This document shows positions 42,829 through 51,066 of a DNA stretch of 64,000 bases, one piece after another. The stretch covers positions 806,001 to 870,000 of the forward strand of contig JBBCIS010000003.1 in assembly GCA_037189845.1 (NCBI GenBank), written 5' to 3'. Position numbers and translations under genes: made by a program. Below the pieces are notes generated by a model, which saw only the letters and a list, made by a program, of their open reading frames with translations, did not search any database and was not told where the DNA came from. Position 1 is the stretch's first letter, and every line of letters begins with the position of its first letter. The DNA comes from JAMLHH01 sp037189845. GTDB lineage: Bacteria; Bacteroidota; Bacteroidia; Chitinophagales; JADIYW01.

Positions 42829-44597
42829 TGAAAAGAGTAGCCTGTTATATTCTTTTACTGATATTGGCAGTTCGTTGCGCTACACCTGGTACGCCGCAGG
42901 GAGGTCCTCAGGACAAAACTCCTCCGGTCGCAAAAGCTTATAACCCTGAAAATCTGACAAAGAATTTTTCTCAGAAAAATATCACTATCACTTTCGATGA
43001 ATGGATACAGGTTGCAAATCTTAAGCAACAGCTGATTATTTCTCCTCCGATAAATCCTGAGCCAGGTATTATAGCTAAAAAGAACCAGCTGTTAATTCAC
43101 TTTAAAGAAAATCTGGATTCTAATACTACTTACAGTATTTTTTTCGGAGATGCAGTAAGAGATAATAATGAAGCTAATATTGTCAATAACCTGAGTTATG
43201 TATTTTCTACAGGAGATTATATTGACAGTATGTATGTGGGTGGTAAAGTGATTACGCTGGATGGAACGCAGATTCCGGCGAATACTTTTGTTGAGCTATA
43301 TAAGTACTCAGAAGATTCTGTCATTACAAAAGAACGTCCAAAGTATATTTACAAAGTAGGAACAGATGGTACTTTTAAATTGAACTATCTTCCCACAGAT
43401 ACATTCAAGCTTTTTGTTTTGAATGATCTTAATACAAATTATCTTTATGACCTTCCTACAGAGTGGGTAGGCAAATTTGACTCCATGCTGATACTCACTC
43501 AGCCGGTGGAAAATATTACACTACCGATCGTATTGCCAGAGTCGGCTGATTTTAAGGTAACAGCATTTAATAACACACTTGCCAATAATATTGTCACTAT
43601 TGAGCTGAATAAAGAGCTGAATCCGCAAAAAGACACAATTCTTCTTAAAAATTTATCACTTGGAAATATATACCCTTTACACCCGGAATTTACTAATAGA
43701 TTCTTCAATTTTTTTGTATCAACAGATTCTTTATCAATAAGTTGTGAATTATCAATTAATGGTAGAATATTGGATACAATGAGGCTCAGAAAGCCTTCTG
43801 TAGCGCCTGAGAGTGAATTATTCCGACCTATGGCCCAGCTGACGCAAAAAGATTCAATTCTCAGCGCTTTGAATAATGCAGATTTTGAGTTTATTTCAAA
43901 CGTTCCGGTTGAAAAAATAGACAAAGAGAAAATTTTCTTAATATCAGGAGAAGACACGTTGAAAATTGACTCAGCTTCCATTCAGGAAAAAACCTGGGGA
44001 TTTTCTATCCATCAACCGTTGAAAGAATCTTTTAACGGAACATTGATTTTTTCAGATTCTGCTGTTTTGTACAAAACCGGAAAATTCGCCGACACCACAA
44101 AATATCAGATGAAGTATTCCATACCGGCGGAATATGGCCATATGGCATTTCAGATCAGCTTTCCGTCTGCCGATACAGCGTATCTTTTGAGAGTCCTGCA
44201 TAAGAATGGAAAGATCCGTTTTGAAACTCAGATCAAAGGTGATACAGCGTATACGTATAATTTTCCTCCGATGAATGCAGGAGAATACTATATTGAAGTC
44301 ATAGAAGATCTGAATCAGAGTGCCACGTGGAACGGTGCTTCATTCTGGGAATCCCGTCCACCTGAAAAGGTCTATAAATCGGAATCCTATACGGTCAAGC
44401 CAAACTGGGAAGATACTTACGAAATAAAAGTTCGTTTTGATAAGCAACAAATTCCTACAAAGCCGGTCAATATTATTGAATTAATGAAAAATCCGGCTTC
44501 GACTGCTACGCAGACAGAAAGTCAGAAGAGTCCTAACTCTAATACCGGACCTTCTCCTGCGCAATCAGCCGGACGACCTAATTTACAATTGAGATAG
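42828..44597 (+). CDS. Ig-like domain lipoprotein
   Basis: A 589-residue exported lipoprotein of the Bacteroidota SbsA Ig-like family. After a hydrophobic leader the Cys at residue 17 is followed by ATPGTPQGGPQDKTPP, the usual start of these proteins, although the residue before the Cys is Arg, which is unusual. The first Ig-like domain has NITITFDEWIQ, LIHFKENLDSNTTYSIFFGDAVRDNNE; later beta-rich repeats contain a DLNQSATWNG segment. The C-terminal 40 residues are Ser/Gln-rich. It follows mnmG closely and is probably cotranscribed. The function is unknown. Confidence 0.82.
   Translation: MKRVACYILLLILAVRCATPGTPQGGPQDKTPPVAKAYNPENLTKNFSQKNITITFDEWIQVANLKQQLIISPPINPEPGIIAKKNQLLIHFKENLDSNTTYSIFFGDAVRDNNEANIVNNLSYVFSTGDYIDSMYVGGKVITLDGTQIPANTFVELYKYSEDSVITKERPKYIYKVGTDGTFKLNYLPTDTFKLFVLNDLNTNYLYDLPTEWVGKFDSMLILTQPVENITLPIVLPESADFKVTAFNNTLANNIVTIELNKELNPQKDTILLKNLSLGNIYPLHPEFTNRFFNFFVSTDSLSISCELSINGRILDTMRLRKPSVAPESELFRPMAQLTQKDSILSALNNADFEFISNVPVEKIDKEKIFLISGEDTLKIDSASIQEKTWGFSIHQPLKESFNGTLIFSDSAVLYKTGKFADTTKYQMKYSIPAEYGHMAFQISFPSADTAYLLRVLHKNGKIRFETQIKGDTAYTYNFPPMNAGEYYIEVIEDLNQSATWNGASFWESRPPEKVYKSESYTVKPNWEDTYEIKVRFDKQQIPTKPVNIIELMKNPASTATQTESQKSPNSNTGPSPAQSAGRPNLQLR
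44320..44333. promoter_or_regulatory. Near-parS site within the lipoprotein gene
   Basis: GTGCCACGTGGAAC matches 13 of the 14 bases of the parS palindrome at 40882 and 40921. It is located inside the coding sequence, so it may be coincidental. Confidence 0.4.
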
Positions 44598-44670
44598 CAC
44601 ACATTTATTAAACTTACATTGTTATTGAATCAGACTGAAAAAGATATGTTTAACTAAGTCATGATTTCAT

Positions 44671-44678
44671 TAGTTTTG
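44671..44678 (+). promoter_or_regulatory. -7 box of metZ
   Basis: TAGTTTTG matches TAnnTTTG exactly and lies 19 bp before the metZ ATG. Confidence 0.5.
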
Positions 44679-44697
44679 TGTCCTTAGAATCAGTAGC

Positions 44698-45861
44698 ATG
44701 CAATTTGAGACGAAAGCAATACGTACGCAACACGAACGCGCCTTCCGTGAACATTCCGTTCCGCTTTATTTGACTTCCAGCTTTACTTTCGATGACGCAG
44801 AACAGGCAAGAGCCCTTTTTGCAGACGAATACGAAGGAAATATCTATTCAAGATTCTCTAACCCTAACGTAAATGAGTTCGTTCAGAAAATGGCCGTTTT
44901 AGAGGGTTATGAAGATGGATTTGGTACTGCAACCGGCATGGCGGCTGTTTTTGCCAGCATGGCTACTTTCCTGAAGCAGGGAGACCATATACTGGCATCC
45001 AGTGCATTGTTTTCTTCTTCAATGCGTATACTTACAGAATATCTGCCGAAGTGGGGCGTAGAGTATTCTTTCTTTGATATCAACCAGCCTGAAACGTGGG
45101 AGTCCAAAATTCAGCCGAATACTAAAATGATCTTTGCTGAAACACCTTCCAACCCTGGTTTGGTATTGATAGACCTGAAGTTTTTAGGAGATCTGGGCAA
45201 AAAGCACGGAGTGCTGGTCAATATTGACAACTGTTTTGCCACACCATACCTGCAAAGACCTTCTGAATATGGAATAGATATTGTCACACACAGCGCTACC
45301 AAATTCATAGACGGACAGGGAAGAGTTACCGGCGGAATTGTATTGGGTAACAAAGCGCTCATCAAAGAAGTAAGAGGTTTCTGCAGACAGACAGGGCCGG
45401 CAATGTCGCCATTCAATGCCTGGATACTTTCCAAAAGTCTGGAAACCCTGCACGTCAGAATGGACAGACATTGTCAGAATGCATTGGAGTTAGCACAATG
45501 GCTGGAGCAAAACACCGAAATAGAGAAGGTATTTTATCCGTTTTTACCATCACATCCACAATACGAGCTGGCAAAAAAACAAATGTCACAAGGCGGTGGA
45601 ATCGTTACTTTCGAAGTAAAAGGCAGGGTAGATCGTGGACGCAGATTTCTGGATAGCTTAGAAATGTTTTCACACACAGCAAATCTGGGTGATTGTCGAA
45701 CCATTGCTACACATCCTGCATCCACTACACACTCAAAAATTTCTCCTGAAGTACGTGAAGCAGCCGGTATTTTTGGTGGTACAGTAAGAGTATCAGTCGG
45801 GTTGGAACATATCAATGATATCATTGCTGATATACAACAGGCATTAGAAAAATCCAAATAA
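44698..45861 (+). CDS. metZ: Cys/Met-metabolism PLP enzyme, likely O-succinylhomoserine sulfhydrylase
   Basis: A 387-residue type I PLP enzyme. Y50 and R52 (YSRFSNPN) bind the phosphate of a neighbouring subunit, D177 is in VNIDNCFATP, the Schiff-base lysine is K202 in SATKFIDGQGR, and the C-terminal end has GGGIVTFEVKG and ASTTHSKISPEVREAAGI. The family covers cystathionine gamma-synthase, gamma-lyase and the sulfhydrylases. The FIDGQGRVTGG block and the short length are as in MetZ-type O-succinylhomoserine sulfhydrylases, which make homocysteine. The exact enzyme cannot be separated from MetY/MetB by eye. Confidence 0.85.
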   Translation: MQFETKAIRTQHERAFREHSVPLYLTSSFTFDDAEQARALFADEYEGNIYSRFSNPNVNEFVQKMAVLEGYEDGFGTATGMAAVFASMATFLKQGDHILASSALFSSSMRILTEYLPKWGVEYSFFDINQPETWESKIQPNTKMIFAETPSNPGLVLIDLKFLGDLGKKHGVLVNIDNCFATPYLQRPSEYGIDIVTHSATKFIDGQGRVTGGIVLGNKALIKEVRGFCRQTGPAMSPFNAWILSKSLETLHVRMDRHCQNALELAQWLEQNTEIEKVFYPFLPSHPQYELAKKQMSQGGGIVTFEVKGRVDRGRRFLDSLEMFSHTANLGDCRTIATHPASTTHSKISPEVREAAGIFGGTVRVSVGLEHINDIIADIQQALEKSK

Positions 45862-46320
45862 TTTTCGGGCAGTTTTTCCGGCTATCGGCATGTTCCTTTT
45901 CCGTTAGTAACCGGAATTTCGGAATAGCCTCTATCCGGACTGCGCCATACGGACGATAATAAAATCAGTTCCACCTTGGAACTGATTTTTATTATATTGA
46001 CTATCTGAGATTTAAAAGATAGTTTGGTGTAATCTTTCCAGAAGGATATAAGCAGTTTTTTACTAAATCACAATAGAGATATTGTAAGTGTACTTCATTT
46101 ATGCTGACTGATGCTATAGCGGGAAAGTATAGAAGTAGATGCTTTTTTATACCGATTTCACTTAGTAATATGGTCTGATTGTCAAAATGCGCTCCTGCAT
46201 AGTTATCGGGAATGGATGAGCTTAGACGAAACATGACAAGTGGCATAATATAGTTTTCAAGAGAAAAATAAATAATTCACTTGAGGGTAAAGAAAAATGT
46301 GATAAATTAATATACTCTTT
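45862..46320. other. Intergenic stretch after metZ
   Basis: A 459-bp stretch. It holds the terminator at 45961-45990 and a minus-strand open frame (46001-46246) that I do not accept as a gene. The rest is AT-rich with no clear site. The promoter of the following sterol-desaturase-like gene must lie near its right end. Confidence 0.5.
45961..45990 (+). terminator. Strong hairpin terminator after metZ, parS-like core
   Basis: AAAATCAGTTCCA (45961-45973) pairs with TGGAACTGATTTT (45977-45989) around CCT, followed by T. The core GTTCCAcctTGGAAC differs from parS mainly in its centre. Confidence 0.85.
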
Positions 46321-47634
46321 ATGAATGTCTTTGAAATCATACAGGATAAGCATGTACAGATAACGGGAGCTGTTATTATCAGTCTGTTTCTGCTTTTTAC
46401 TACTATAGAATTTCTGTACGATCACTTCAAAAGCAAGAAAACCTATTCATTTTATTCACTGATTGTCAATTTTACATTGTCGGTATCACAACAGCTCACA
46501 GATGTTTTCAATAAAATAGTGTTCATTATCGGATATGTATTCGTGCTGGAAAATTTCTCTATCCAGCATTTTATGTCTATTCCGGAAATAGAAGTTTTGT
46601 TTCCCGTGACATTTATTTCTGCGTTTCCTTATGTGAAAATTCATCTTTCAGGCATAGTGCTTTGGTTACTGATTCTGATAGTGGCAGATTTCTGTCAGTA
46701 TTGGCTGCACAGATTATCTCATGAGGTCAATATTCTTTGGGCCGGACATGTAGTACATCATTCGCTTCCGGCTTATAACTATTCCGTGGCACTGCGACAA
46801 TCTTTCATAGAGGGCATTTATACCTGGATTTTTTATCTGCCACTGGCAATATTAGGTGTTTCGTGGCAGTTGTTCATAATGGCCTATGCTGTAAGTCTGG
46901 TCTGGCAGTTTCTTGTACATACACAATTTATAAGACGATTAGGCTTTCTGGAAAAAGTCCTTGCGACTCCCTCACATCATCGGGTACATCACGGTAAAAA
47001 CGATATCTATCTGGATAAAAATTACGGTGCACTTTTTATTTTTTGGGATAAAATATTTGGCACGTTTCAGCCGGAAACAGAAAAGGTGGAATATGGGATC
47101 ACAAAAGAAATATCTACTCATCAACCTTTATATGCCAATACACATCAGCATATACATATTTTAAAGTTGTTGGGACAAACGCACGGATTGAAAAATAAGC
47201 TGAAAGTTTTATTCGCCAGACCGGCTTTTGTTCCTGAGGATTGCCAGAAAACTGTATCAGAAATTGACAATTCTTATAACCCACCAGCCGAAATTCCATC
47301 ATGGAATAAGATATATGTGGCGGTCAATTTTTTTTCAATACTGATTTTAGGACTTTATAGTATCAATGGAGTCTATGAAAATCAGCAATTACTGCCATTT
47401 ATCCCTGTAGCATTCATCATACTATATAGTCATGTCGGCAATATCCTGATACTGGAAAACAGACAGTGGGTGATGTCTTTAGAATTTCCGAGAATATTTG
47501 CTCTCTTAGTTCTTTTAATGTGCCACTTTTTGCTTGTCGGTGAATTGACACCGATCGTATTGATAATGCTGAATGGAATTTTACTGACTTTTTTACTACG
47601 AAAAAAGTTGTATATGGTGTTTATTGGTGCTTAA
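46321..47634 (+). CDS. Sterol desaturase/fatty acid hydroxylase family membrane protein (first copy)
   Basis: A 437-residue integral membrane di-iron protein of the fatty acid hydroxylase superfamily. The eight-histidine motif is seen in WLHRLSHEV, AGHVVHHS and HHRVHH, with a conserved RLGFLEKVLATPSHHRVHHGKN region. Several membrane helices flank it, and a C-terminal part of unknown role (about 270-437) adds extra helices. Relatives hydroxylate or desaturate lipids. A paralogue lies at 51067-52332 with the same order of features, so the pair likely arose by duplication. The substrate is unknown. Confidence 0.85.
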   Translation: MNVFEIIQDKHVQITGAVIISLFLLFTTIEFLYDHFKSKKTYSFYSLIVNFTLSVSQQLTDVFNKIVFIIGYVFVLENFSIQHFMSIPEIEVLFPVTFISAFPYVKIHLSGIVLWLLILIVADFCQYWLHRLSHEVNILWAGHVVHHSLPAYNYSVALRQSFIEGIYTWIFYLPLAILGVSWQLFIMAYAVSLVWQFLVHTQFIRRLGFLEKVLATPSHHRVHHGKNDIYLDKNYGALFIFWDKIFGTFQPETEKVEYGITKEISTHQPLYANTHQHIHILKLLGQTHGLKNKLKVLFARPAFVPEDCQKTVSEIDNSYNPPAEIPSWNKIYVAVNFFSILILGLYSINGVYENQQLLPFIPVAFIILYSHVGNILILENRQWVMSLEFPRIFALLVLLMCHFLLVGELTPIVLIMLNGILLTFLLRKKLYMVFIGA

Positions 47635-47680
47635 AGTCCGTCTTAAAAGTGATGTAAAGCAGTCTTGAGACAGCTTCTAT

Positions 47681-48493
47681 TTAGCAATATCTTTCCATCA
47701 GAAATTTCATCTGATCATTGATAGCCAAAGCTTCTTCCCGGGCTTTTTCAGCAAAATCTTTTCCATTGGAAGCGTAGATAATACCTCTGGTGGAATTGAC
47801 CAGAAGACCTACGTCTTTATTTAATCCGTATTGAGATAATTTTTCCAGATCGCCGCCTTGTGCGCCTACTCCCGGAACCAGAAAGAAATGATCCGGACAG
47901 AAAGAACGGATATGGTCAAAATCTTCTTCATTGGTGGCACCTACCACAAACATGAGATTTTCAGGAGTTCCCCACTTCATGGTTGTTTTCATCACCTGCT
48001 CAAAGAGCGGAATACCGTCTACCAGCTTTTTTTGAAAATCCTGATTGCCTTTATTGGAAGTTAACCCCAGTACAATTGCCCACTTATCTTCAAACTGCAG
48101 AAACGGCTCTACGGAATCTTGTCCCATGTACGGTGCTACAGTAATGGAGTCAAAGTTCATGTCTTCCAGAAAAGCTTTGGCGTACATAGTAGCCGTGTTG
48201 CCGATATCGCCACGTTTAGCATCTGCGATTGTGAAACATTCATCGGGGATCAAAGCACGGGTATCATTCAGTATTTTCAGACCATCCAGTCCCAATGCTT
48301 CGAAAAAAGCCACATTTGGCTTATATGCTACACAAATATCCGAAGTGGCTTCTATGATTGCTTTATTGAACTCCAGAACAGGATTATCATATTTCAATAA
48401 ATGTGCAGGCAATTTTTTCGGATCCGGATCTAACCCTACACAGAGGTAAGTACCTTTTTTTTGAATCTCCTGAATGAGTGCTTTCCTGTTCAC
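47681..48493 (-). CDS. pyrF: Orotidine-5'-phosphate decarboxylase
   Basis: Converts OMP to UMP, the last step of pyrimidine synthesis. The 270-residue product is the longer type of PyrF. The catalytic K-D network lies in TIADAKRGDIGNT (K93 with D91 and D96), and CVGLDPDPKKLP is the N-terminal signature, with LVPGVGAQGGD as the phosphate-binding loop. It lies 9 bp after the NifU-like gene and is last in the operon mrp - nifU-like - pyrF. Confidence 0.95.
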   Translation of the reverse strand: MNRKALIQEIQKKGTYLCVGLDPDPKKLPAHLLKYDNPVLEFNKAIIEATSDICVAYKPNVAFFEALGLDGLKILNDTRALIPDECFTIADAKRGDIGNTATMYAKAFLEDMNFDSITVAPYMGQDSVEPFLQFEDKWAIVLGLTSNKGNQDFQKKLVDGIPLFEQVMKTTMKWGTPENLMFVVGATNEEDFDHIRSFCPDHFFLVPGVGAQGGDLEKLSQYGLNKDVGLLVNSTRGIIYASNGKDFAEKAREEALAINDQMKFLMERYC

Positions 48494-48502
48494 TTTTTTA
48501 TA

Positions 48503-48748
48503 TTAGATAGCGACGACTCTTTTGATTTCCGGTACAGAGCTGAGAATAGTGCCTTCCACACCACCTTTCAGCGTGGAATCTTTCATCTGACAGGTATCAC
48601 AGGATCCGGTCATCATGACCTGCAGCTCGTAGTCATTCGTGATATCTACGATTTCTATATCTCCACCATCTGCTTCCAGAAAGGGGCGGATAGTTTCTAA
48701 AGCCCTTTGTACTTTTTCTAAGAGATTTTGTTTTTCTGATGCTTCCAT
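48503..48748 (-). CDS. NifU C-terminal-domain (Nfu-like) iron-sulfur scaffold
   Basis: An 81-residue NifU C-terminal-like domain. FLEADGGDIEIVDI is the conserved entry and C50/C53 in GSCDTCQMKDSTLKGGVE form the CxxC that binds a transferable Fe-S cluster. It is immediately after the Mrp-type ATPase gene with no spacer, so the two likely act together in cluster delivery. Confidence 0.93.
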   Translation of the reverse strand: MEASEKQNLLEKVQRALETIRPFLEADGGDIEIVDITNDYELQVMMTGSCDTCQMKDSTLKGGVEGTILSSVPEIKRVVAI

Positions 48749-49849
48749 TTAAGATAAATTTTCTGAAGGAGAACCGGCCTCAATCTCTGCATTTTGGACA
48801 ACGATATTTCTGGCTACATTACTGGCAATCGCTTCAAAAGCAACAGAAGAAGTAGAATCATCTTCCAGTACAGCCGGAACACCGATATCTCCGCCCTCTC
48901 TGATTGCCTGTACCAACGGAACTTCCCCGATAAATGGTACTTTATACTCTTCAGCAAGAGCTTTTCCTCCGTTTTTGCCAAATATATAATACTTGTTTTC
49001 AGGCAATTCTGCAGGAGTGAAATAAGCCATATTCTCTACGATTCCCAAGATAGGAATTTTTACTGTTTCTAAATTATAGAATGCAATAGCTTTTCTTGCA
49101 TCTGCTAAAGCGACTTCCTGCGGAGTAGTCACGATCACAGCACCTGTTACCGGAACTATCTGAGAAAGTGTCAGCTGTACGTCGCCGGTTCCGGGAGGCA
49201 TATCCAGGATGATATAATCCAGATCACCCCAAAGAACATCTGTAATAAATTGCCTTAGCGCAGATGTCACCATAGGGCCTCTCCAGACAATTGCCTGCTT
49301 ATCATCTACCAGAAACCCGATAGACATGACCTTCAGGCCCTGGTATTGCAACGGAACTATTTTGTGTTTGTCGCCCACCATTTCCAAACCGGGTTTAAGA
49401 CCCTTCAGGCCGAGCATGGTAGGAATGGAAGGTCCATGGATATCTGCATCAATCAGGCCTACTTTTGCTCCACTTCGTTTGAGTGCCATTGCAAGATTGA
49501 CAGAGACAGTAGATTTTCCTACGCCACCTTTACCTGAAGACACAGCGATAATATTTTTTACGCCCGGAAGAATATCTGTTCTGAAATCCCGCAGAGTAGT
49601 GACTTTGGATGTGAAGTTGATGTGTACCACAGCTGTATCGCTCACCAGATTTTTGATAGCTTCACGTGAATCATTTTCCAGCTGATCTTTCAAAGGACAG
49701 GCAGGAGTTGTCAGTTCTATCGTGAACCAGATATCCAGATCCTCGATTTTGACATCTTTGATCATGTTCAGCGTGACCAGGTCTTTTTTGAAATCCGGAT
49801 CTATTACCGTACTTAATGCTTTCAAAACCTTTTCCTCTGTGATTTGCAT
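48749..49849 (-). CDS. Mrp/NBP35 family ATP-binding protein (ApbC-like)
   Basis: A 366-residue P-loop scaffold ATPase for iron-sulfur cluster assembly. An N-terminal MIP18/DUF59-type domain (about 1-88, TVIDPDFKKDLVTLNMI) precedes the Mrp ATPase: deviant Walker A SGKGGVGKST (105-114), IDADIHGPSIPTMLG, and DMPPGTGDVQL. The CPxC cluster-bridging motif usual in Mrp/NBP35 (ENMSYFICPHCG) is replaced by TPAELPENKYY after VENMAYF, a variant that I believe is common in Bacteroidota. It heads the operon with the NifU-like gene and pyrF. Confidence 0.92.
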   Translation of the reverse strand: MQITEEKVLKALSTVIDPDFKKDLVTLNMIKDVKIEDLDIWFTIELTTPACPLKDQLENDSREAIKNLVSDTAVVHINFTSKVTTLRDFRTDILPGVKNIIAVSSGKGGVGKSTVSVNLAMALKRSGAKVGLIDADIHGPSIPTMLGLKGLKPGLEMVGDKHKIVPLQYQGLKVMSIGFLVDDKQAIVWRGPMVTSALRQFITDVLWGDLDYIILDMPPGTGDVQLTLSQIVPVTGAVIVTTPQEVALADARKAIAFYNLETVKIPILGIVENMAYFTPAELPENKYYIFGKNGGKALAEEYKVPFIGEVPLVQAIREGGDIGVPAVLEDDSTSSVAFEAIASNVARNIVVQNAEIEAGSPSENLS

Positions 49850-50016
49850 CGTTTTCTCTTAGTTTATTTCCAATGTAAAACTACATTATTATCCATAAAG
49901 TTCAGAAGCATCGGCTCTTGTTGACAGACAGTTAACAGTATAACAAAGAGCAACTATTAGCTATATGAGCAATGTCGATAGTACCAGATTGAAGACAAAC
50001 GGGGAAAAATATCAGA

Positions 50017-50898
50017 TCAGAAACCAGCCAGCACTTCTTTCCCCAGATCAGGATAATCTGTGATCAATCCATCCACACCAGATTCGATGATCTGCTTCAT
50101 TTCTTCAACAGTATTGACTGTCCATGGAATAATCCGCATACCGTTCCGGTGGACTTTTTCTACCAAAGCTTTGTCTGTTAAAAGATAATTTGGGCTGTAC
50201 ACCTGGGGAGTGAAACCCAGTTTCTTTATATTTTTCTCAAAGCTTTTCTTATTTCCTACCAGATAGGAGAGCTCTATTTCAGGATGTGTCTCATGCAGAT
50301 ATTGTAAAGGCCTGACATCGAAGGATTGTATAGTTGTATATTCCAGTATCCCCAGGGATTTTAAATCTTTCACCAGCAACTCAGCAAAAACACTCGGTTT
50401 AGGATGAAAAATCCCATTTCCCCATCTGACGCTTTTAATTTCGATGTTGTATCTGACCTGAGGGAGATGATTATCTTTTAAGTAAGCTTGTATCTGAGGA
50501 ATCAGCTCACTTAATAAAGGTTTATACACAGCTTGTAGCTTTTGATGGGGAAATCTCGGATGGACTATACTGCCGCAATCGTATAATTTTACCTCATCGT
50601 AAGTCATCTTGTAGATATTGTATCTGATAGGTGCAGTTCTTTTGATTGTCCGGCCATTTTTGTCTGTACAGAAATTTTTATGTATCCAGGGATCATGCGA
50701 AACCAGAATCTTTTTGTCTTTTGTAACGACAACATCCATCTCAAGAGTTACTACTCCATATTTCAAAGCTTCTATGAAGGAAGGTAATGTATTTTCCGGG
50801 GCCAAACCTCTGGCTCCGCGATGGCCTTGTAAATCAAAATTATCTTTTGCATTTACAATTAATCCTGACAGGCAAAAAATAAAAACCCAGCATCTCAT
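50017..50898 (-). CDS. Exported glycerophosphodiester phosphodiesterase
   Basis: A 293-residue TIM-barrel hydrolase of glycerophosphodiesters. A signal peptide (about 1-17) is followed by the GDPD motif HRGARGLAPENT and its calcium- or metal-binding residues in LEMDVVVTKDKKILVSHDPWI; the C-terminal GVDGLITDYPD is typical. It likely recycles glycerol phosphate from phospholipid debris in the periplasm. It is not in an obvious operon. Confidence 0.92.
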   Translation of the reverse strand: MRCWVFIFCLSGLIVNAKDNFDLQGHRGARGLAPENTLPSFIEALKYGVVTLEMDVVVTKDKKILVSHDPWIHKNFCTDKNGRTIKRTAPIRYNIYKMTYDEVKLYDCGSIVHPRFPHQKLQAVYKPLLSELIPQIQAYLKDNHLPQVRYNIEIKSVRWGNGIFHPKPSVFAELLVKDLKSLGILEYTTIQSFDVRPLQYLHETHPEIELSYLVGNKKSFEKNIKKLGFTPQVYSPNYLLTDKALVEKVHRNGMRIIPWTVNTVEEMKQIIESGVDGLITDYPDLGKEVLAGF

Positions 50899-51066
50899 TG
50901 CTCTAAAATATACTATTCATATGTAGTTTCTGTGAAAAAGCAGGTGTAAGCAAAGAATTATCACGAATGATCAGAATTGAAATCACTATAAATAATTAGT
51001 TGTTTTTTGTTAATTAATATTAGATTCTAAAAATCCTTTTTATATTACAATATATTTTACAGTATT

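Noticed and set aside
46001..46246. Minus-strand open frame of 81 codons after metZ
   Set aside because: No signal, motif or partner; it lies in an AT-rich gap and is probably chance, though a small unrecognised gene is not excluded.
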